Below, piece after piece: positions 45,840 to 55,760 of a stretch of 64,000 nucleotides of DNA. Each line of letters begins with the position of its first letter. Position 1 is the first letter of the stretch. Made by a program: the position numbers and the translations under genes. The DNA is taken from the NCBI RefSeq assembly GCF_020149935.1, contig NZ_CP083757.1:806001-870000 (forward strand), given 5' to 3'. The notes beneath the pieces were generated by a model. It saw nothing but the letters and a program-made list of their open reading frames with translations, made no database searches and had not been told where the DNA came from. The stretch comes from Marinilongibacter aquaticus. Its GTDB lineage: Bacteria; Bacteroidota; Bacteroidia; Cytophagales; Spirosomataceae.

Positions 45840-47516
45840 CTATTTTTTCGCTGCCAGATGCTTTTCTATTTCTTCTAAAGACAAGGCATTGAAACACATA
45901 TCTTTGGTTAAGCCGCCCTTTCGAGCTACGGCCACACCATAATGCATATCTTGAAATCCTTCAATTTTATGGGCGTCCGGATTTACAGAAAGCATCACCC
46001 CTTTCTCCATGCAATACGGAATCCATCGCCAATCGATATCGAGGCGATAAGGACTTGCGTTTATTTCCATCACCACTTTATTGGCCGCACAGGCATCGAT
46101 GATTTTCTTATAATCAATAGGATACCCCTTTCTGGATAAGAGCAGTCGTCCTGTAGGGTGGCCTAAAATGGTAGTGTACGGGTTTTCAATCGCAGCCAAA
46201 AGCCTGTTTGTGGCCTTTTCAATATCCATATCCAAATTGGCGTGCACAGAAGCCACAACGTAGTCGAATGTAGCCAACACTTCTTTTTCGTAATCCAAAT
46301 CACCATCGGGAAGTATATCCGATTCAATCCCTTTCAAGATTTTGAAAGGCTTCATTTTCTGATTCAGCTCATCAATTTCTGCCTGCTGTTGCATCACTCT
46401 TCCAGCCGTGAGGCCATTGGCATAAGCGGCCGTTTGCGAGTGATCCGCGATCCCGAAATAATCCAAACCCAAACTTTGGCAGGCTTGAGCCATTTCTTCC
46501 AAGCTGTTTTTCCCATCAGAATATTTCGAGTGGTTGTGCAAGCTTCCACGCAACTGATCCCAAGAAATCAAGTCTTCATTTTTACGCGATTGGGCCCATT
46601 CAAATTCGCCCATCCCTTCTCGCATTTCGGGTACGATGAAAGGCACACCAAAACCTGAATAATAGGCTTCCGGGCTGTCGAAAATATTTGTGCGAACGAA
46701 GTGGAAGAAACTCTGCCCGTTTGCTGTATACGAAAAGTGTTTCCGTGCCGCATTCGACAACAACTCTTCTCGGCCAAATTCGGCTTGATCGACAAACTTT
46801 ATTTCTATTATGATCTGATTGTCTGCAAAATGCCCCCTCCAAACAAAAGGAGACGAGACACTCATGTCTTCCACAAAACCCAAATCGGCCAGTTTAGACT
46901 TTTCCGTAAAAGAACTATCTGTAAGAAAACCAATGCGAGAAACGGTTTCCAAACTTCTTGGAATCGCCCCAATCGGTTTGATTTTTGAAAAGGCACCTTC
47001 TAAAATGCCTTGCACTTCTTCCGAAAGCTCTTTCGCTTGATTCATCCGCAATTTACCGGACTGCTGCTTTAGAAACTGCAGAGACTCGAGTATCGATTTC
47101 TGCGTTTTTTCTCCAAAACCCTTTGTCTCGGCAATTTTCCCAGACTCACAGGCAATTTGCAAATCATTGAGATTGTCGATTCCCAACTCTTCCCATAGCA
47201 GCTTGATCTTCTTCACGCCCAGCCCCTTCACCCTGAACATATCCAACACACCTTCGGGAGTGCGAGCAATCAAGTCTTCCAATTCAGAACTTGTGCCCTT
47301 GGCAATAATTTCTTTCACGGTAGGCAACAAACTCTTCCCGATACCGCGAATTTTCAACAGTTCGGCATCCTCCATCAAGGCCATGTCCTCTTCGAGCCTT
47401 TCCAAGCCAAAAGCAATACCGCCATAAAATTTGGCTTTGTTTTCCTCGATACCGTGCAGTGTAAAGAGCTTTCCGCTCAATTCAATCACATCGGCGATTT
47501 CCGCGTTGCTAATCAT
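45840..47516 (-). CDS. polX: PolX-family protein with PHP domain; polymerase site degenerate
   Basis: A 558-residue protein with the bacterial PolX layout: helix-hairpin-helix N domain, a polymerase-beta-like part (to about 300) and a C-terminal PHP domain from about 323 (RGSLHNHSKYSDG, IADHS, ILGHP, NPDAH) that is a metal-dependent 3'-5' exonuclease. The usual polymerase motif GS-x-RRG-x-ET-x-GDxD reads GAIPRSLETVSRIGFL (183-198): both catalytic aspartates are replaced by R and G. The third Asp position is Glu. It is therefore likely a nuclease only. Its ATG overlaps the end of the nhaC-like gene by 8 bp. Confidence 0.88.
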   Translation of the reverse strand: MISNAEIADVIELSGKLFTLHGIEENKAKFYGGIAFGLERLEEDMALMEDAELLKIRGIGKSLLPTVKEIIAKGTSSELEDLIARTPEGVLDMFRVKGLGVKKIKLLWEELGIDNLNDLQIACESGKIAETKGFGEKTQKSILESLQFLKQQSGKLRMNQAKELSEEVQGILEGAFSKIKPIGAIPRSLETVSRIGFLTDSSFTEKSKLADLGFVEDMSVSSPFVWRGHFADNQIIIEIKFVDQAEFGREELLSNAARKHFSYTANGQSFFHFVRTNIFDSPEAYYSGFGVPFIVPEMREGMGEFEWAQSRKNEDLISWDQLRGSLHNHSKYSDGKNSLEEMAQACQSLGLDYFGIADHSQTAAYANGLTAGRVMQQQAEIDELNQKMKPFKILKGIESDILPDGDLDYEKEVLATFDYVVASVHANLDMDIEKATNRLLAAIENPYTTILGHPTGRLLLSRKGYPIDYKKIIDACAANKVVMEINASPYRLDIDWRWIPYCMEKGVMLSVNPDAHKIEGFQDMHYGVAVARKGGLTKDMCFNALSLEEIEKHLAAKK

Positions 47517-48972
47517 TTTGATCTGTTTTTTGGGTCATCATTTTAATCTTGATACTCAGGGCAGCAAAGAGCAGGGTCATAAAAGGCGAAATGTAATTGA
47601 AAAACGCATAGGGCACATAGGCCATAGTTTCTACGCCCAATACATTCGATTGATATGCCCCGCAAGTATTCCAAGGGACCAACACAGAGGTTACCGTACC
47701 GCTATCTTCCAAGGTTCGGCTCAAGTTTTCTGGAGCCAAGCCTTTCTTTTTGTATGCCTCTTTAAACATTTTTCCAGGCACCACAATCGCCAAATACTGA
47801 TCTGAGGCCGTAATATTCAAAGTCAGACAGCTCGCTACCGTACTGGCAAAAAGGCCCAAAACTCCTTTGGCCGCTTTCAGCAAGCTTTCCGAAATTACAT
47901 TCAGTGCCCCAATGGCCTCCATAAACCCACCGAAAACCATGGCACAGACAATCAGCCAAATTGTATTCAACATGCCCGACATTCCTTTCGAAGAAAATAA
48001 ATCGGCCAATTTCGGATCGCTCGTTTCTATAGAAGCGGGCACAGTTACGGCATTGAGTATCCCTTTATATGCAGTCGGCAAATCTAAGCTGCTGCCTCCA
48101 CCCAATTTCATCACGTGCTGTGGTTGAAAAATAAGGGCAAACACCGCGGCGGCCAAGGTGCCGATAAATAATGCTACCAAAGGTTCGGTACGCATAACGA
48201 TAAGGGCGATCACACCCACAGGCACAATGAATAGCCAAGCATTGATCTGAAAGGCTTCGGTAATGGCCTGCTGCATGGCAGTGGTATCCACTGTACCGTT
48301 TGTTTCTTGTGTCAAACCCAGAATAATGAAGAACACCAAAGACAGAATATAACTGGGTATTGTGGTAATGGTCATATAACGTATATGGGTAAACAAATCG
48401 GTTCCAGCCATAGCCGGAGCCAAATTGGTTGTATCCGACATGGGAGAAAGCTTGTCGCCAAAATAGGCACCGGAGATAATTGCTCCAGCCACCATGCCCA
48501 CATTAAAGCCCAAAGAAGAGCCGATAGCTACAAGTGCGATACCCACCGTCGCGGAAGTCGTCCATGAACTGCCGGTAGCCAAAGAGATTATCGAACAAAT
48601 AATGACAGAAGCCGGAAGGAAAATAGACGGCTTCAAAATGTCCAAACCGTAGTAGATCATGGCTGGAATAATGCCGCTCACCAACCAAGTGCCCGACAAG
48701 GCACCCACAAAAAGCAAGATCAAAATAGCCCCAGAAGTACTTTCAATGTTCGCCGACACATTTTTCAACATGTCTTTAAAGCTCACTTTTCTTCTGTAAC
48801 CCAGAATAGCGGCAATAAATCCAGCCAATAAAAGAGCAAATTGATTGGAACCTGAAAGAGCCCCATCGCCAAATACTTGCACATTGAAGGCCAGTAAACC
48901 AATGAGAATGACCACGGGCAACAAGGCCTCAAATAGACTTATTTTTGGCAAATCGGTAGATTCTGCGTGCAT
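47509..48972 (-). CDS. Na+/H+ antiporter, NhaC family
   Basis: A 487-residue inner-membrane protein with about twelve helices. It shows the NhaC signatures SLATGSSWTTSATVGIALVAIG and GAYFGDKLSPMSDTTNLAPA, with charged residues in the pore region. It exchanges sodium for protons and may also carry malate/lactate (MleN subgroup). Its end overlaps the polX start by 8 bp, so the two genes are cotranscribed, an unusual pairing of ion transport and DNA repair. Confidence 0.9.
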   Translation of the reverse strand: MHAESTDLPKISLFEALLPVVILIGLLAFNVQVFGDGALSGSNQFALLLAGFIAAILGYRRKVSFKDMLKNVSANIESTSGAILILLFVGALSGTWLVSGIIPAMIYYGLDILKPSIFLPASVIICSIISLATGSSWTTSATVGIALVAIGSSLGFNVGMVAGAIISGAYFGDKLSPMSDTTNLAPAMAGTDLFTHIRYMTITTIPSYILSLVFFIILGLTQETNGTVDTTAMQQAITEAFQINAWLFIVPVGVIALIVMRTEPLVALFIGTLAAAVFALIFQPQHVMKLGGGSSLDLPTAYKGILNAVTVPASIETSDPKLADLFSSKGMSGMLNTIWLIVCAMVFGGFMEAIGALNVISESLLKAAKGVLGLFASTVASCLTLNITASDQYLAIVVPGKMFKEAYKKKGLAPENLSRTLEDSGTVTSVLVPWNTCGAYQSNVLGVETMAYVPYAFFNYISPFMTLLFAALSIKIKMMTQKTDQND

Positions 48973-48996
48973 ACTATCGTTTCATCGTGAAAAAAC

Positions 48997-49004
48997 CAAA
49001 GATA
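48997..49004 (-). promoter_or_regulatory. Promoter -7 element of the nhaC-polX operon
   Basis: Minus strand TATCTTTG matches TAnnTTTG. The start near 48990 gives an 18-nt leader. No clear -33 element was found. Confidence 0.5.
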
Positions 49005-49170
49005 CCATAATCCGTTTATTTGAGATCATTTTTAAGAAAATTGTACAAAAAATCATTTCCTTTTTAGAAAATCACGTTATTTGTAAAAAATTTCTGCCCC
49101 ATGATTGTTTTGTGAGAATCGAAGCCCCCCTTTTCCCTTTCTAATTATTCATTAGCAAAACGATCTTTTC

Positions 49171-50550
49171 ATGTCTAAGTTTTTTCAATTGATCAAAGAG
49201 TCTCTACGTGGAGACGAACAAGCAGACTATACCTCTATCAGTATAAACAGGGCCATCGTATTGTTGTCTGTGCCGATGGTTATCGAAATGTTTTTCGAGG
49301 CCTTGTTTGCATTGGCCGATGCTTTTTTTGTGGCCCGATTTGTAGGCACCACAGGTGTGGCCGCGGTAGGCCTCACCGAATCTGTACTCACGCTCATCTA
49401 TTCTTTGGCATTCGGCTTAAGCGGAGCCGCTACGGCCATTATCGCTCGACGCACAGGTGAGAAAGACAAAGCCAATGCGGGTTTGGCTCTGGCACAGGTG
49501 ATTATTGTGGCTTTAATTTTAGGTATCATCTTGGCCCTTATCGGGACAACGCAAGCTGGCCGTATTCTCGAGTTAATGGGTGCCGATGAAACCCTTAGAG
49601 CCCAGGGAATTTGGTACACCCGCATTCAATTCTTAAGCTCCCCTATCATTATTCTGATATTCAGTTTGAGCGGGGCATTGAGAGGTTCGGGTAATGCTTC
49701 AAAAGCTATGCAGTCTGTGATTGTGGCCAATGTGCTCAATATTGCCTTGGATTACCTTTTTGTGCCTGTTATGGGCCTCGGTATTGCGGGTGCAGCGTGG
49801 GCCACTTTAATTGGCCGAAGTGTGGGTGTATTTTTGCAACTCTGGTTTTTACTCGGGCCAGCGGGAAAACTCAAAATAAAGTTACCCGATTTCAGACCCA
49901 TCGCCGATATTTTGAAGAATATCGTAAAAGTAGGTTCTGGAGGTGCCGGGCAATTTCTTATTCAATCGGCCAGTTGGGTGTTTTTGATGCGAATACTCTC
50001 AATATACGGCAATGAAGTAATCGCGGGCTATACCATCGCCCTCCGTATCATTGTATTCACCATTTTGCCGTCTTGGGGTTTGGCCAATTCTGCGGCCACT
50101 TTAGTGGGACAAAACCTTGGTGCCCAAAGGCCCGACAGAGCCATTCGCTCAGCATGGACCGTGGCCTATTTCAATATGGCCTTTTTGGCTTTCATCGCCC
50201 TTCTCTTTTGGATTTCGGCGGAAAGTCTGGTGGTCTTTTTCGACGAAACCCCTGGTGTAATCGAAACCGCAACGCTTTGTCTCAAAGTATTGGCTTCGGG
50301 CTATGTGATTTTCGGCATTGGCATGGTGATGACGCAAGCCATTAACGGTGCAGGCGATACGTTTATGCCTACGGTATTTAATTTGATCTGCTTTTGGGCC
50401 ATCCAAATTCCGATCGCCTATTATTTGGCTGAAGTGATCCATTGGCGTGAACTCGGGGTTTTTGTCTCGATCATTCTCGCAGATTTTATACTGGCCATTA
50501 TGGCGGTAATTTATTTCAGAAGCAACCGCTGGCAAAACGTAAAAGTTTAA
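49171..50550 (+). CDS. MATE family efflux transporter
   Basis: A 459-residue membrane protein with twelve helices in two homologous halves (NRAIVLLSVPMVIEMFFEAL and ILKNIVKVGSGGAGQFLIQ openings). MATE transporters export drugs or metabolites using Na+ or H+ gradients. About 45 hydrophilic residues precede the first helix. Substrate unknown. It ends just before a strong bidirectional terminator. Confidence 0.92.
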   Translation: MSKFFQLIKESLRGDEQADYTSISINRAIVLLSVPMVIEMFFEALFALADAFFVARFVGTTGVAAVGLTESVLTLIYSLAFGLSGAATAIIARRTGEKDKANAGLALAQVIIVALILGIILALIGTTQAGRILELMGADETLRAQGIWYTRIQFLSSPIIILIFSLSGALRGSGNASKAMQSVIVANVLNIALDYLFVPVMGLGIAGAAWATLIGRSVGVFLQLWFLLGPAGKLKIKLPDFRPIADILKNIVKVGSGGAGQFLIQSASWVFLMRILSIYGNEVIAGYTIALRIIVFTILPSWGLANSAATLVGQNLGAQRPDRAIRSAWTVAYFNMAFLAFIALLFWISAESLVVFFDETPGVIETATLCLKVLASGYVIFGIGMVMTQAINGAGDTFMPTVFNLICFWAIQIPIAYYLAEVIHWRELGVFVSIILADFILAIMAVIYFRSNRWQNVKV

Positions 50551-50570
50551 ATCTGTCCAGATAAGCCATA

Positions 50571-50612
50571 AAAAAGGGGCGAAAGTGGTTTCACTTTCGC
50601 CCTTTTCTTTTT
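50571..50612. terminator. Bidirectional intrinsic terminator
   Basis: GGGCGAAAGTG (50577-50587) and CACTTTCGCCC (50592-50602) form a perfect eleven-pair stem with loop GTTT, an A-run before and TTTTCTTTTT after. It lies between the convergent MATE and metalloprotease genes. Confidence 0.92.
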
Positions 50613-50624
50613 AAACCGGTTCTT

Positions 50625-53294
50625 TTATTTCAAAACCATGAATTTCTTGGTGCTTACACCTTTGTTCGACTTCAGTTTCACCAAATAAATACCCGGAGCG
50701 TATGATCGCGTGTCCAACCTTTCAGACAGCTCATTGTTGCTCAAGTCTACATTTTCTTGGAACATATTCACTCCGCTCACAGTCATTACTTCAAGTTCTA
50801 CTTTATCGACACCTGCCAATTTGGCTTTCAAATCCACAAAATCTGTACTCGGATTCGGCGAAACTTTCAAATCAAATGGATCTGTCTCGCTGGCCAAAGG
50901 CTGCGGTTTAGGCAACTGAATCGCCAAATTATCGATAGACCAACCCCAACCGTTCACAAACTGATCGGAATACAATCTAAAGCGAATAAAAATGCTCAAA
51001 CCGTCCAAACTGTCATCAAAAATATCACTCAAATCGATTTCACGCGTACGATACAAAGCCACTGTGGGCACGCCCACACTCGTCGGATTAGTAGCGGTTG
51101 ATGGTGTAAGTGTTGAATTAAACAACTCTTTCCACGCACTTTGTGCTCCAGAATCGTATCCATCATCGGCCAGATACCACGTATTTGCATCGAACGAGAC
51201 TTCAACAGCCACATAATCCCAAAAATCCGCATCCTCAAATACTGAACCGTCTTCCCCAGGCTCCACAAGCACAATTTCATCAAAAGCGATAGTCAATGAA
51301 TCTGCATTCAAGCTGATCGGCTTTCTTAAAAAGGCAATGGCATTGTAGTCGAAAGAAAGAAAAGTATTTCCTGATGTCGGGTCGATAAGCCCCAAACCAT
51401 TTTTATACGGTGATGAGGTGTGCAAAGAACCGTCGGCAAGTCCTTCGGCCGTATTGATATCGAAGCCAATCATGGCGAAATCTTCCGTAGACGAATTGAA
51501 ATCACTTAAATAATTGTCAACCGGAGAGAGCAGCTCTGTGGCGGCAAACTCGTATTCATCCACATCATAAGTTCCTTCTTGATCGGTACTGTTCTGCGTG
51601 GTAGGAATCACCGTTTCATTGCCTGCGGCATCTCTTGCGGTAATGGTAAAGGTGACGCGGTCGTTGGTAGAAAGCGAAGGAAAGCCTTCTGTCGACAAAT
51701 AAGCATTGTCGTTTTGGATTCCTTGCGAAAAATCCGAATCGGTATCGGGATTGTATTTTCTCAAACCGAATGAACCCGCCGATACTCCATTCACTGCATA
51801 ATTGACAAATACGGTATCAATACCTGCTTCGTAATCGTCATATACATTCGTCAATACGGGAATATTTATGCCTGAATTCACAAAAGTAGGTGGACCGTAA
51901 TCCAAAACTGGCCCCCACTGATCGGGAATACCCACAAAGAACAAATACGGACTGACATCGTAGCTTGCCGGAGAAATTGAAGTATAGCCGTCGCTGTCTT
52001 CCACCGACAAGAAATAAGCCACGGCCACATTATTCTGTGAAACGGGCAAAATCGCTGTATATTCATCCGTAGAGCCCACCTGCTGCATCGGCACCTTTGT
52101 CGGGTTCGCCAAACCATTTTCGAGGTCGGTCAAGGTAGCTGTAGCCAAATCGAGTATGACATAATTCAATGTCGCGGTATTGGCCACCAAAGTAGTATCG
52201 CTAATGATGCGAGCCTTTATTTCCACATTTGTGGCTGTTTCATAGTCCCGCAAAGCATTGTGCAAAATCGAAGTCGTTCTCCAGCCCATTTCCTTCATGA
52301 TATTCAAGGTGATTGGCCCTGGATCGTAATTTACTTCACGAAGACCCGCAGAGTGCGTCATCAGCGAGTTTGGCGTACCGGCCGGAAAGTCCTTGTCGTT
52401 CAAGTGGAAAACACTTGAGCCCGATTCCCATACGGTCGGTGCATATAAGCGAGGATAAACATCGTTGTTCACATTCTTTGCCTTGTCGGCATTGAAAAAT
52501 AGGTTTTCAGAAATCAATTCATTCCGCAGTGCCGTGGTGTTGTTTTGGAACAAATTAGTATCGGTTACAGTCTGCCCTTTTTCATTGATCACATAAGTAT
52601 CGAAGGCCGCAGGAATACCACCGCCAAAACCATAAACTCCTTGTGTTCCGGAAACGGTCAAAGAACCGACGAAGCCCAAACCGTGGCACAATTCGTGCAA
52701 AACCACAGATGTAAAATCAAATTGTCCGACAGCCGGCGTACCTGTTGTACCGTAATACCAGTTTTGCTCAGAACTGAAACGGGCCACAATGTCGAAATCG
52801 CCCGGAGTATTCAAATCTTCTCCAGCCATTTTTTCGGCCAAAGCTACAGGATACCAAGTGTTTCTCTTTTTGGCTCCCGAGAAGTTGCGGTAATAAGTGG
52901 CCGGTCCTGCAGAACCCAAAACATTAGGCCCAAGTTCTTGCCAAACAGCCGCCACATTAATTTGAACATCCGATTTCAAAAGAGAAGCCCAAATATCGAT
53001 TGCTCTTTGAAAAGCCGCTTTCGCACTTTCGGGCATGCTCGAATCGTACTCAACGACAATATTCGCGGCCTCTGCACTGCTAGGACGCAGGTTTTTCTTC
53101 ATGGCCAAAGCCTGCTTCACTTCGGCAGGCATATCGATAAACGTATTTTCGTCTACATGGCTCGCTGGGCAAATAATCTCGGTTCCGGGTTTCGACTCTA
53201 CCTTTGCACGTTCTCTTAACTTTTGGAAAGGGTTTTGAGCAAACAAAGAAACTGAAATTGTGCTCAGAATAAGTATTGGAAATATTCTCTTCAT
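50625..53294 (-). CDS. Secreted zinc metalloprotease with type IX secretion sorting domain
   Basis: An 889-residue secreted protein. From ATG at 53294 the signal peptide is MKRIFPILILSTISVSLFAQ; an upstream in-frame ATG at 53369 has no signal-like start. The protease part has HELCHGLGF (H200, E201, H204) but lacks the third His or Asp at the usual HExxHxxGxxH place; SSVFHLND or later residues may supply it. Beta-rich domains fill the middle. The end (SPNPSTDFVDLKAKL to the final lysines) is the type A sorting domain, cut off on export through the type IX system. Substrate unknown. Confidence 0.85.
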   Translation of the reverse strand: MKRIFPILILSTISVSLFAQNPFQKLRERAKVESKPGTEIICPASHVDENTFIDMPAEVKQALAMKKNLRPSSAEAANIVVEYDSSMPESAKAAFQRAIDIWASLLKSDVQINVAAVWQELGPNVLGSAGPATYYRNFSGAKKRNTWYPVALAEKMAGEDLNTPGDFDIVARFSSEQNWYYGTTGTPAVGQFDFTSVVLHELCHGLGFVGSLTVSGTQGVYGFGGGIPAAFDTYVINEKGQTVTDTNLFQNNTTALRNELISENLFFNADKAKNVNNDVYPRLYAPTVWESGSSVFHLNDKDFPAGTPNSLMTHSAGLREVNYDPGPITLNIMKEMGWRTTSILHNALRDYETATNVEIKARIISDTTLVANTATLNYVILDLATATLTDLENGLANPTKVPMQQVGSTDEYTAILPVSQNNVAVAYFLSVEDSDGYTSISPASYDVSPYLFFVGIPDQWGPVLDYGPPTFVNSGINIPVLTNVYDDYEAGIDTVFVNYAVNGVSAGSFGLRKYNPDTDSDFSQGIQNDNAYLSTEGFPSLSTNDRVTFTITARDAAGNETVIPTTQNSTDQEGTYDVDEYEFAATELLSPVDNYLSDFNSSTEDFAMIGFDINTAEGLADGSLHTSSPYKNGLGLIDPTSGNTFLSFDYNAIAFLRKPISLNADSLTIAFDEIVLVEPGEDGSVFEDADFWDYVAVEVSFDANTWYLADDGYDSGAQSAWKELFNSTLTPSTATNPTSVGVPTVALYRTREIDLSDIFDDSLDGLSIFIRFRLYSDQFVNGWGWSIDNLAIQLPKPQPLASETDPFDLKVSPNPSTDFVDLKAKLAGVDKVELEVMTVSGVNMFQENVDLSNNELSERLDTRSYAPGIYLVKLKSNKGVSTKKFMVLK

Positions 53295-53419
53295 ATTATT
53301 GCAATTACAATTCTCGCTAACTTGGGTAAATATAGGCCTTAATCGAGAAGAAAAGTATATGCTTCTCATAAAATCACCTCATTTTCCTAGATTTAAATAC
53401 GTAAGATTTTGCCGAATGT

Positions 53420-55312
53420 ATGGTTGAGGCATTAAAAATTTTAAAAAAATATTGGCACTACGAATCTTTCAGGCCTTTGCAGGCGGATGTCATCCGCTCG
53501 GCTCTTGCCCATGAAGACACTTTGGCCCTTATGCCTACGGGTGGCGGCAAATCCATTTGTTTCCAAGTGCCCGGCATGGTGGAAGACGGTGTGAGCATTG
53601 TGATTACGCCCTTGATTGCCCTGATGAAAGACCAAGTGAAACAATTGCGTCAAAGAGGCATCTTGGCCGATGCTATCCATTCGGGCCTCAGTGCCTCGGA
53701 CATTGACCGCATTCTGGATAATTTCGTACTCGGCGATTACAAATTCCTTTATGTATCGCCCGAAAGGCTGCTGACGGATATCATGATCGCTCGCACAAAA
53801 CGAATGCAGGTACGCTTTTTGGTTATCGACGAAGCCCATTGCATCTCGAAATGGGGGCACGATTTCCGTCCTAGTTATCTGAAAATAAACACTTTTAAAA
53901 CTTATTGCCCGCAGGCTTCACTCATTGCACTTACGGCTACAGCTACGGCCGAAACCAAACAGGATATTCTGAAACAGCTCGAAATGAAAAAGCCAAGCAT
54001 TTGGCAAATGAGCTTCAAACGAACCAACCTGTATATACGCAGCCGTGAATCCGTCAATAAATTGAAAGACTTGGCCGAAACCCTGAGCAACAGCCCAAAA
54101 GACTCAGCCATCGTATATGTGAAAACCAGAAGAGAAAGTGTCGAAACGGCCCAATTTCTAAACCGGTGTGGCCTTCATGCTGATTTCTACCATGCCGGTC
54201 TCACACACGAAGAGCGAAGCAAAAGACAAGAAAGCTGGCTGAGCAACAAAGTACCGATTGTAGTTTCGACCAATGCTTTTGGCATGGGAATCGACAAAGC
54301 CGATGTCCGTTTTGTGTTCCACATGCATATTCCCATGAATATCGAATCGTATTACCAAGAAATTGGGCGGGCCGGTCGCGACGGGGAAAAAGCCCAAACG
54401 ATTCTCTTTTACAATGCTCAAGACATTGATTTGCTCGAAAGGCAATTTGCTCAAAAATATCCGCCGTATTCCTATTTATCGCAGGTATACCAATCGCTGT
54501 GCAATTATTACAAATTGGCCATTGGCAGCACTCCAGATGAGACTTTTGCATTCGACCTTCTCGATTTTTGCAACACATTTGCCTTGAAAAACACGCCTGC
54601 CTTTCACGCCCTGAAACTCTTGGAAAACCAAGGATTGCTCGAATTGAAAGATGGTTTTCAACACCAATCCACTTTGCAAATCGTGGTAGATAACGAAAAC
54701 CTTTTCCGTTGGCAAAGCAAAAACGAAGCCCTCGACAATTTCACCAAAACCCTGCTACGCATTTACGGCGGCGAGCTTTTCAACCGGCCTTGCCCCATCT
54801 CTGAGTTCGAAATAGCCCGTGTGTACAAGGTTGGCCGGGGAATGGCCGTCAAACTGCTCGATCGATTGCAAGAATTGCATATTGTGAAGTACAACAAACA
54901 GCTAGAGGGAGGCGGGATCAACTTTTTAGGCCAACGCTACGACGCGGACAAATTGCCGCTGCAATTTGGCGAGATAGCACAAAAGAAAGAGCAAGAAAAA
55001 ACGGCCATTCAGGCAATGGTCGATTTTGTCGAAAGCAGGAAAAGGTGCCGTATGGCTCAATTACAAGCTTATTTTGGTGAAACAAACGCAGAAAAATGCG
55101 GACACTGTGACAATTGCAGAAATAGCCATAAACCAAACTTGAATACCCAAGATTTCGAAGTCATCGGTCGGAGAATTGAGACCGAACTGCCCAAAATGAT
55201 GAACGATTTGAGTATTTATCTCCCAAACAAAACCGATTTGCAAGCTTTGGTGCATTATTTTGTCGACCGCGGGATGTGGAAATTGGAAAATGGCCAAATT
55301 TCAAAAACATGA
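53420..55312 (+). CDS. recQ: ATP-dependent DNA helicase RecQ
   Basis: Unwinds DNA 3'-5' in recombination and repair. The 630-residue protein has the helicase motifs TGGGKSICFQ (Walker A), DEAHCISKWGHDFRPSY, TATATAET, STNAFGMGIDKADVRFV and QEIGRAGRDG, the zinc-binding segment RCRMAQLQAYFGE with CGHCDNC, and a winged-helix region before it in the sequence. The HRDC domain of E. coli RecQ is not evident. It stands alone. Confidence 0.95.
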   Translation: MVEALKILKKYWHYESFRPLQADVIRSALAHEDTLALMPTGGGKSICFQVPGMVEDGVSIVITPLIALMKDQVKQLRQRGILADAIHSGLSASDIDRILDNFVLGDYKFLYVSPERLLTDIMIARTKRMQVRFLVIDEAHCISKWGHDFRPSYLKINTFKTYCPQASLIALTATATAETKQDILKQLEMKKPSIWQMSFKRTNLYIRSRESVNKLKDLAETLSNSPKDSAIVYVKTRRESVETAQFLNRCGLHADFYHAGLTHEERSKRQESWLSNKVPIVVSTNAFGMGIDKADVRFVFHMHIPMNIESYYQEIGRAGRDGEKAQTILFYNAQDIDLLERQFAQKYPPYSYLSQVYQSLCNYYKLAIGSTPDETFAFDLLDFCNTFALKNTPAFHALKLLENQGLLELKDGFQHQSTLQIVVDNENLFRWQSKNEALDNFTKTLLRIYGGELFNRPCPISEFEIARVYKVGRGMAVKLLDRLQELHIVKYNKQLEGGGINFLGQRYDADKLPLQFGEIAQKKEQEKTAIQAMVDFVESRKRCRMAQLQAYFGETNAEKCGHCDNCRNSHKPNLNTQDFEVIGRRIETELPKMMNDLSIYLPNKTDLQALVHYFVDRGMWKLENGQISKT

Positions 55313-55413
55313 TGCCTTCAGACTTTGAAATCCGCATCTATATTTAATGAGCAAAGACTAGACTAGAATTGTCAAAAGCTGGTCTTTAAACGAATATTCG
55401 TATTAAAATTTCA

Positions 55414-55421
55414 TATTTTTG
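55414..55421 (+). promoter_or_regulatory. Promoter -7 element of the small-protein/GGGPS/folK operon
   Basis: TATTTTTG matches TAnnTTTG and gives a start near 55428. This makes TTG at 55419 an unlikely start codon and favours TTG at 55443 for the next gene. Confidence 0.6.
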
Positions 55422-55442
55422 CATACATATAAGAGCACAGAT

Positions 55443-55760
55443 TTGGACAGAAACGAGCGAAAATTGGCCCTTGAAAAGCAGGTCGATGATTTTACAGAAA
55501 AACTCAAATCGAGAGCCGATCGGTTTTCGAATGTGGGAAAAGACGCCCTCATCATTGGCGGGCTCATCACCTTGGGGTACGTACTGACGAAATTGATGGA
55601 CGACGACGATGAAGAGCCCGAAACTCCGGCCAAGTCGGATCGCTCAGAATCGCTCATTTTTTCTACCTTGAAAGGAGTGGCCACCTCGGTTTTGCTCGCC
55701 ATGGCCAAAGACAAATTAGTCGAATACCTGAACTCTCTTAAAGAAGATGCGAATGACTAA
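55443..55760 (+). CDS. Small membrane-associated protein of unknown function
   Basis: About 105 residues, read from TTG at 55443 (no ATG fits; an earlier TTG at 55419 sits within the promoter element). A charged helical N-terminal part (RNERKLALEKQVDDF) is followed by a hydrophobic stretch ALIIGGLITLGYVLTKLM, a run of aspartates and glutamates, and a second amphipathic segment VATSVLLAMAKDKLVEYL. I do not recognise the family. It overlaps the next gene by 14 bp, so the two are translated together. Confidence 0.6.
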   Translation: MDRNERKLALEKQVDDFTEKLKSRADRFSNVGKDALIIGGLITLGYVLTKLMDDDDEEPETPAKSDRSESLIFSTLKGVATSVLLAMAKDKLVEYLNSLKEDAND

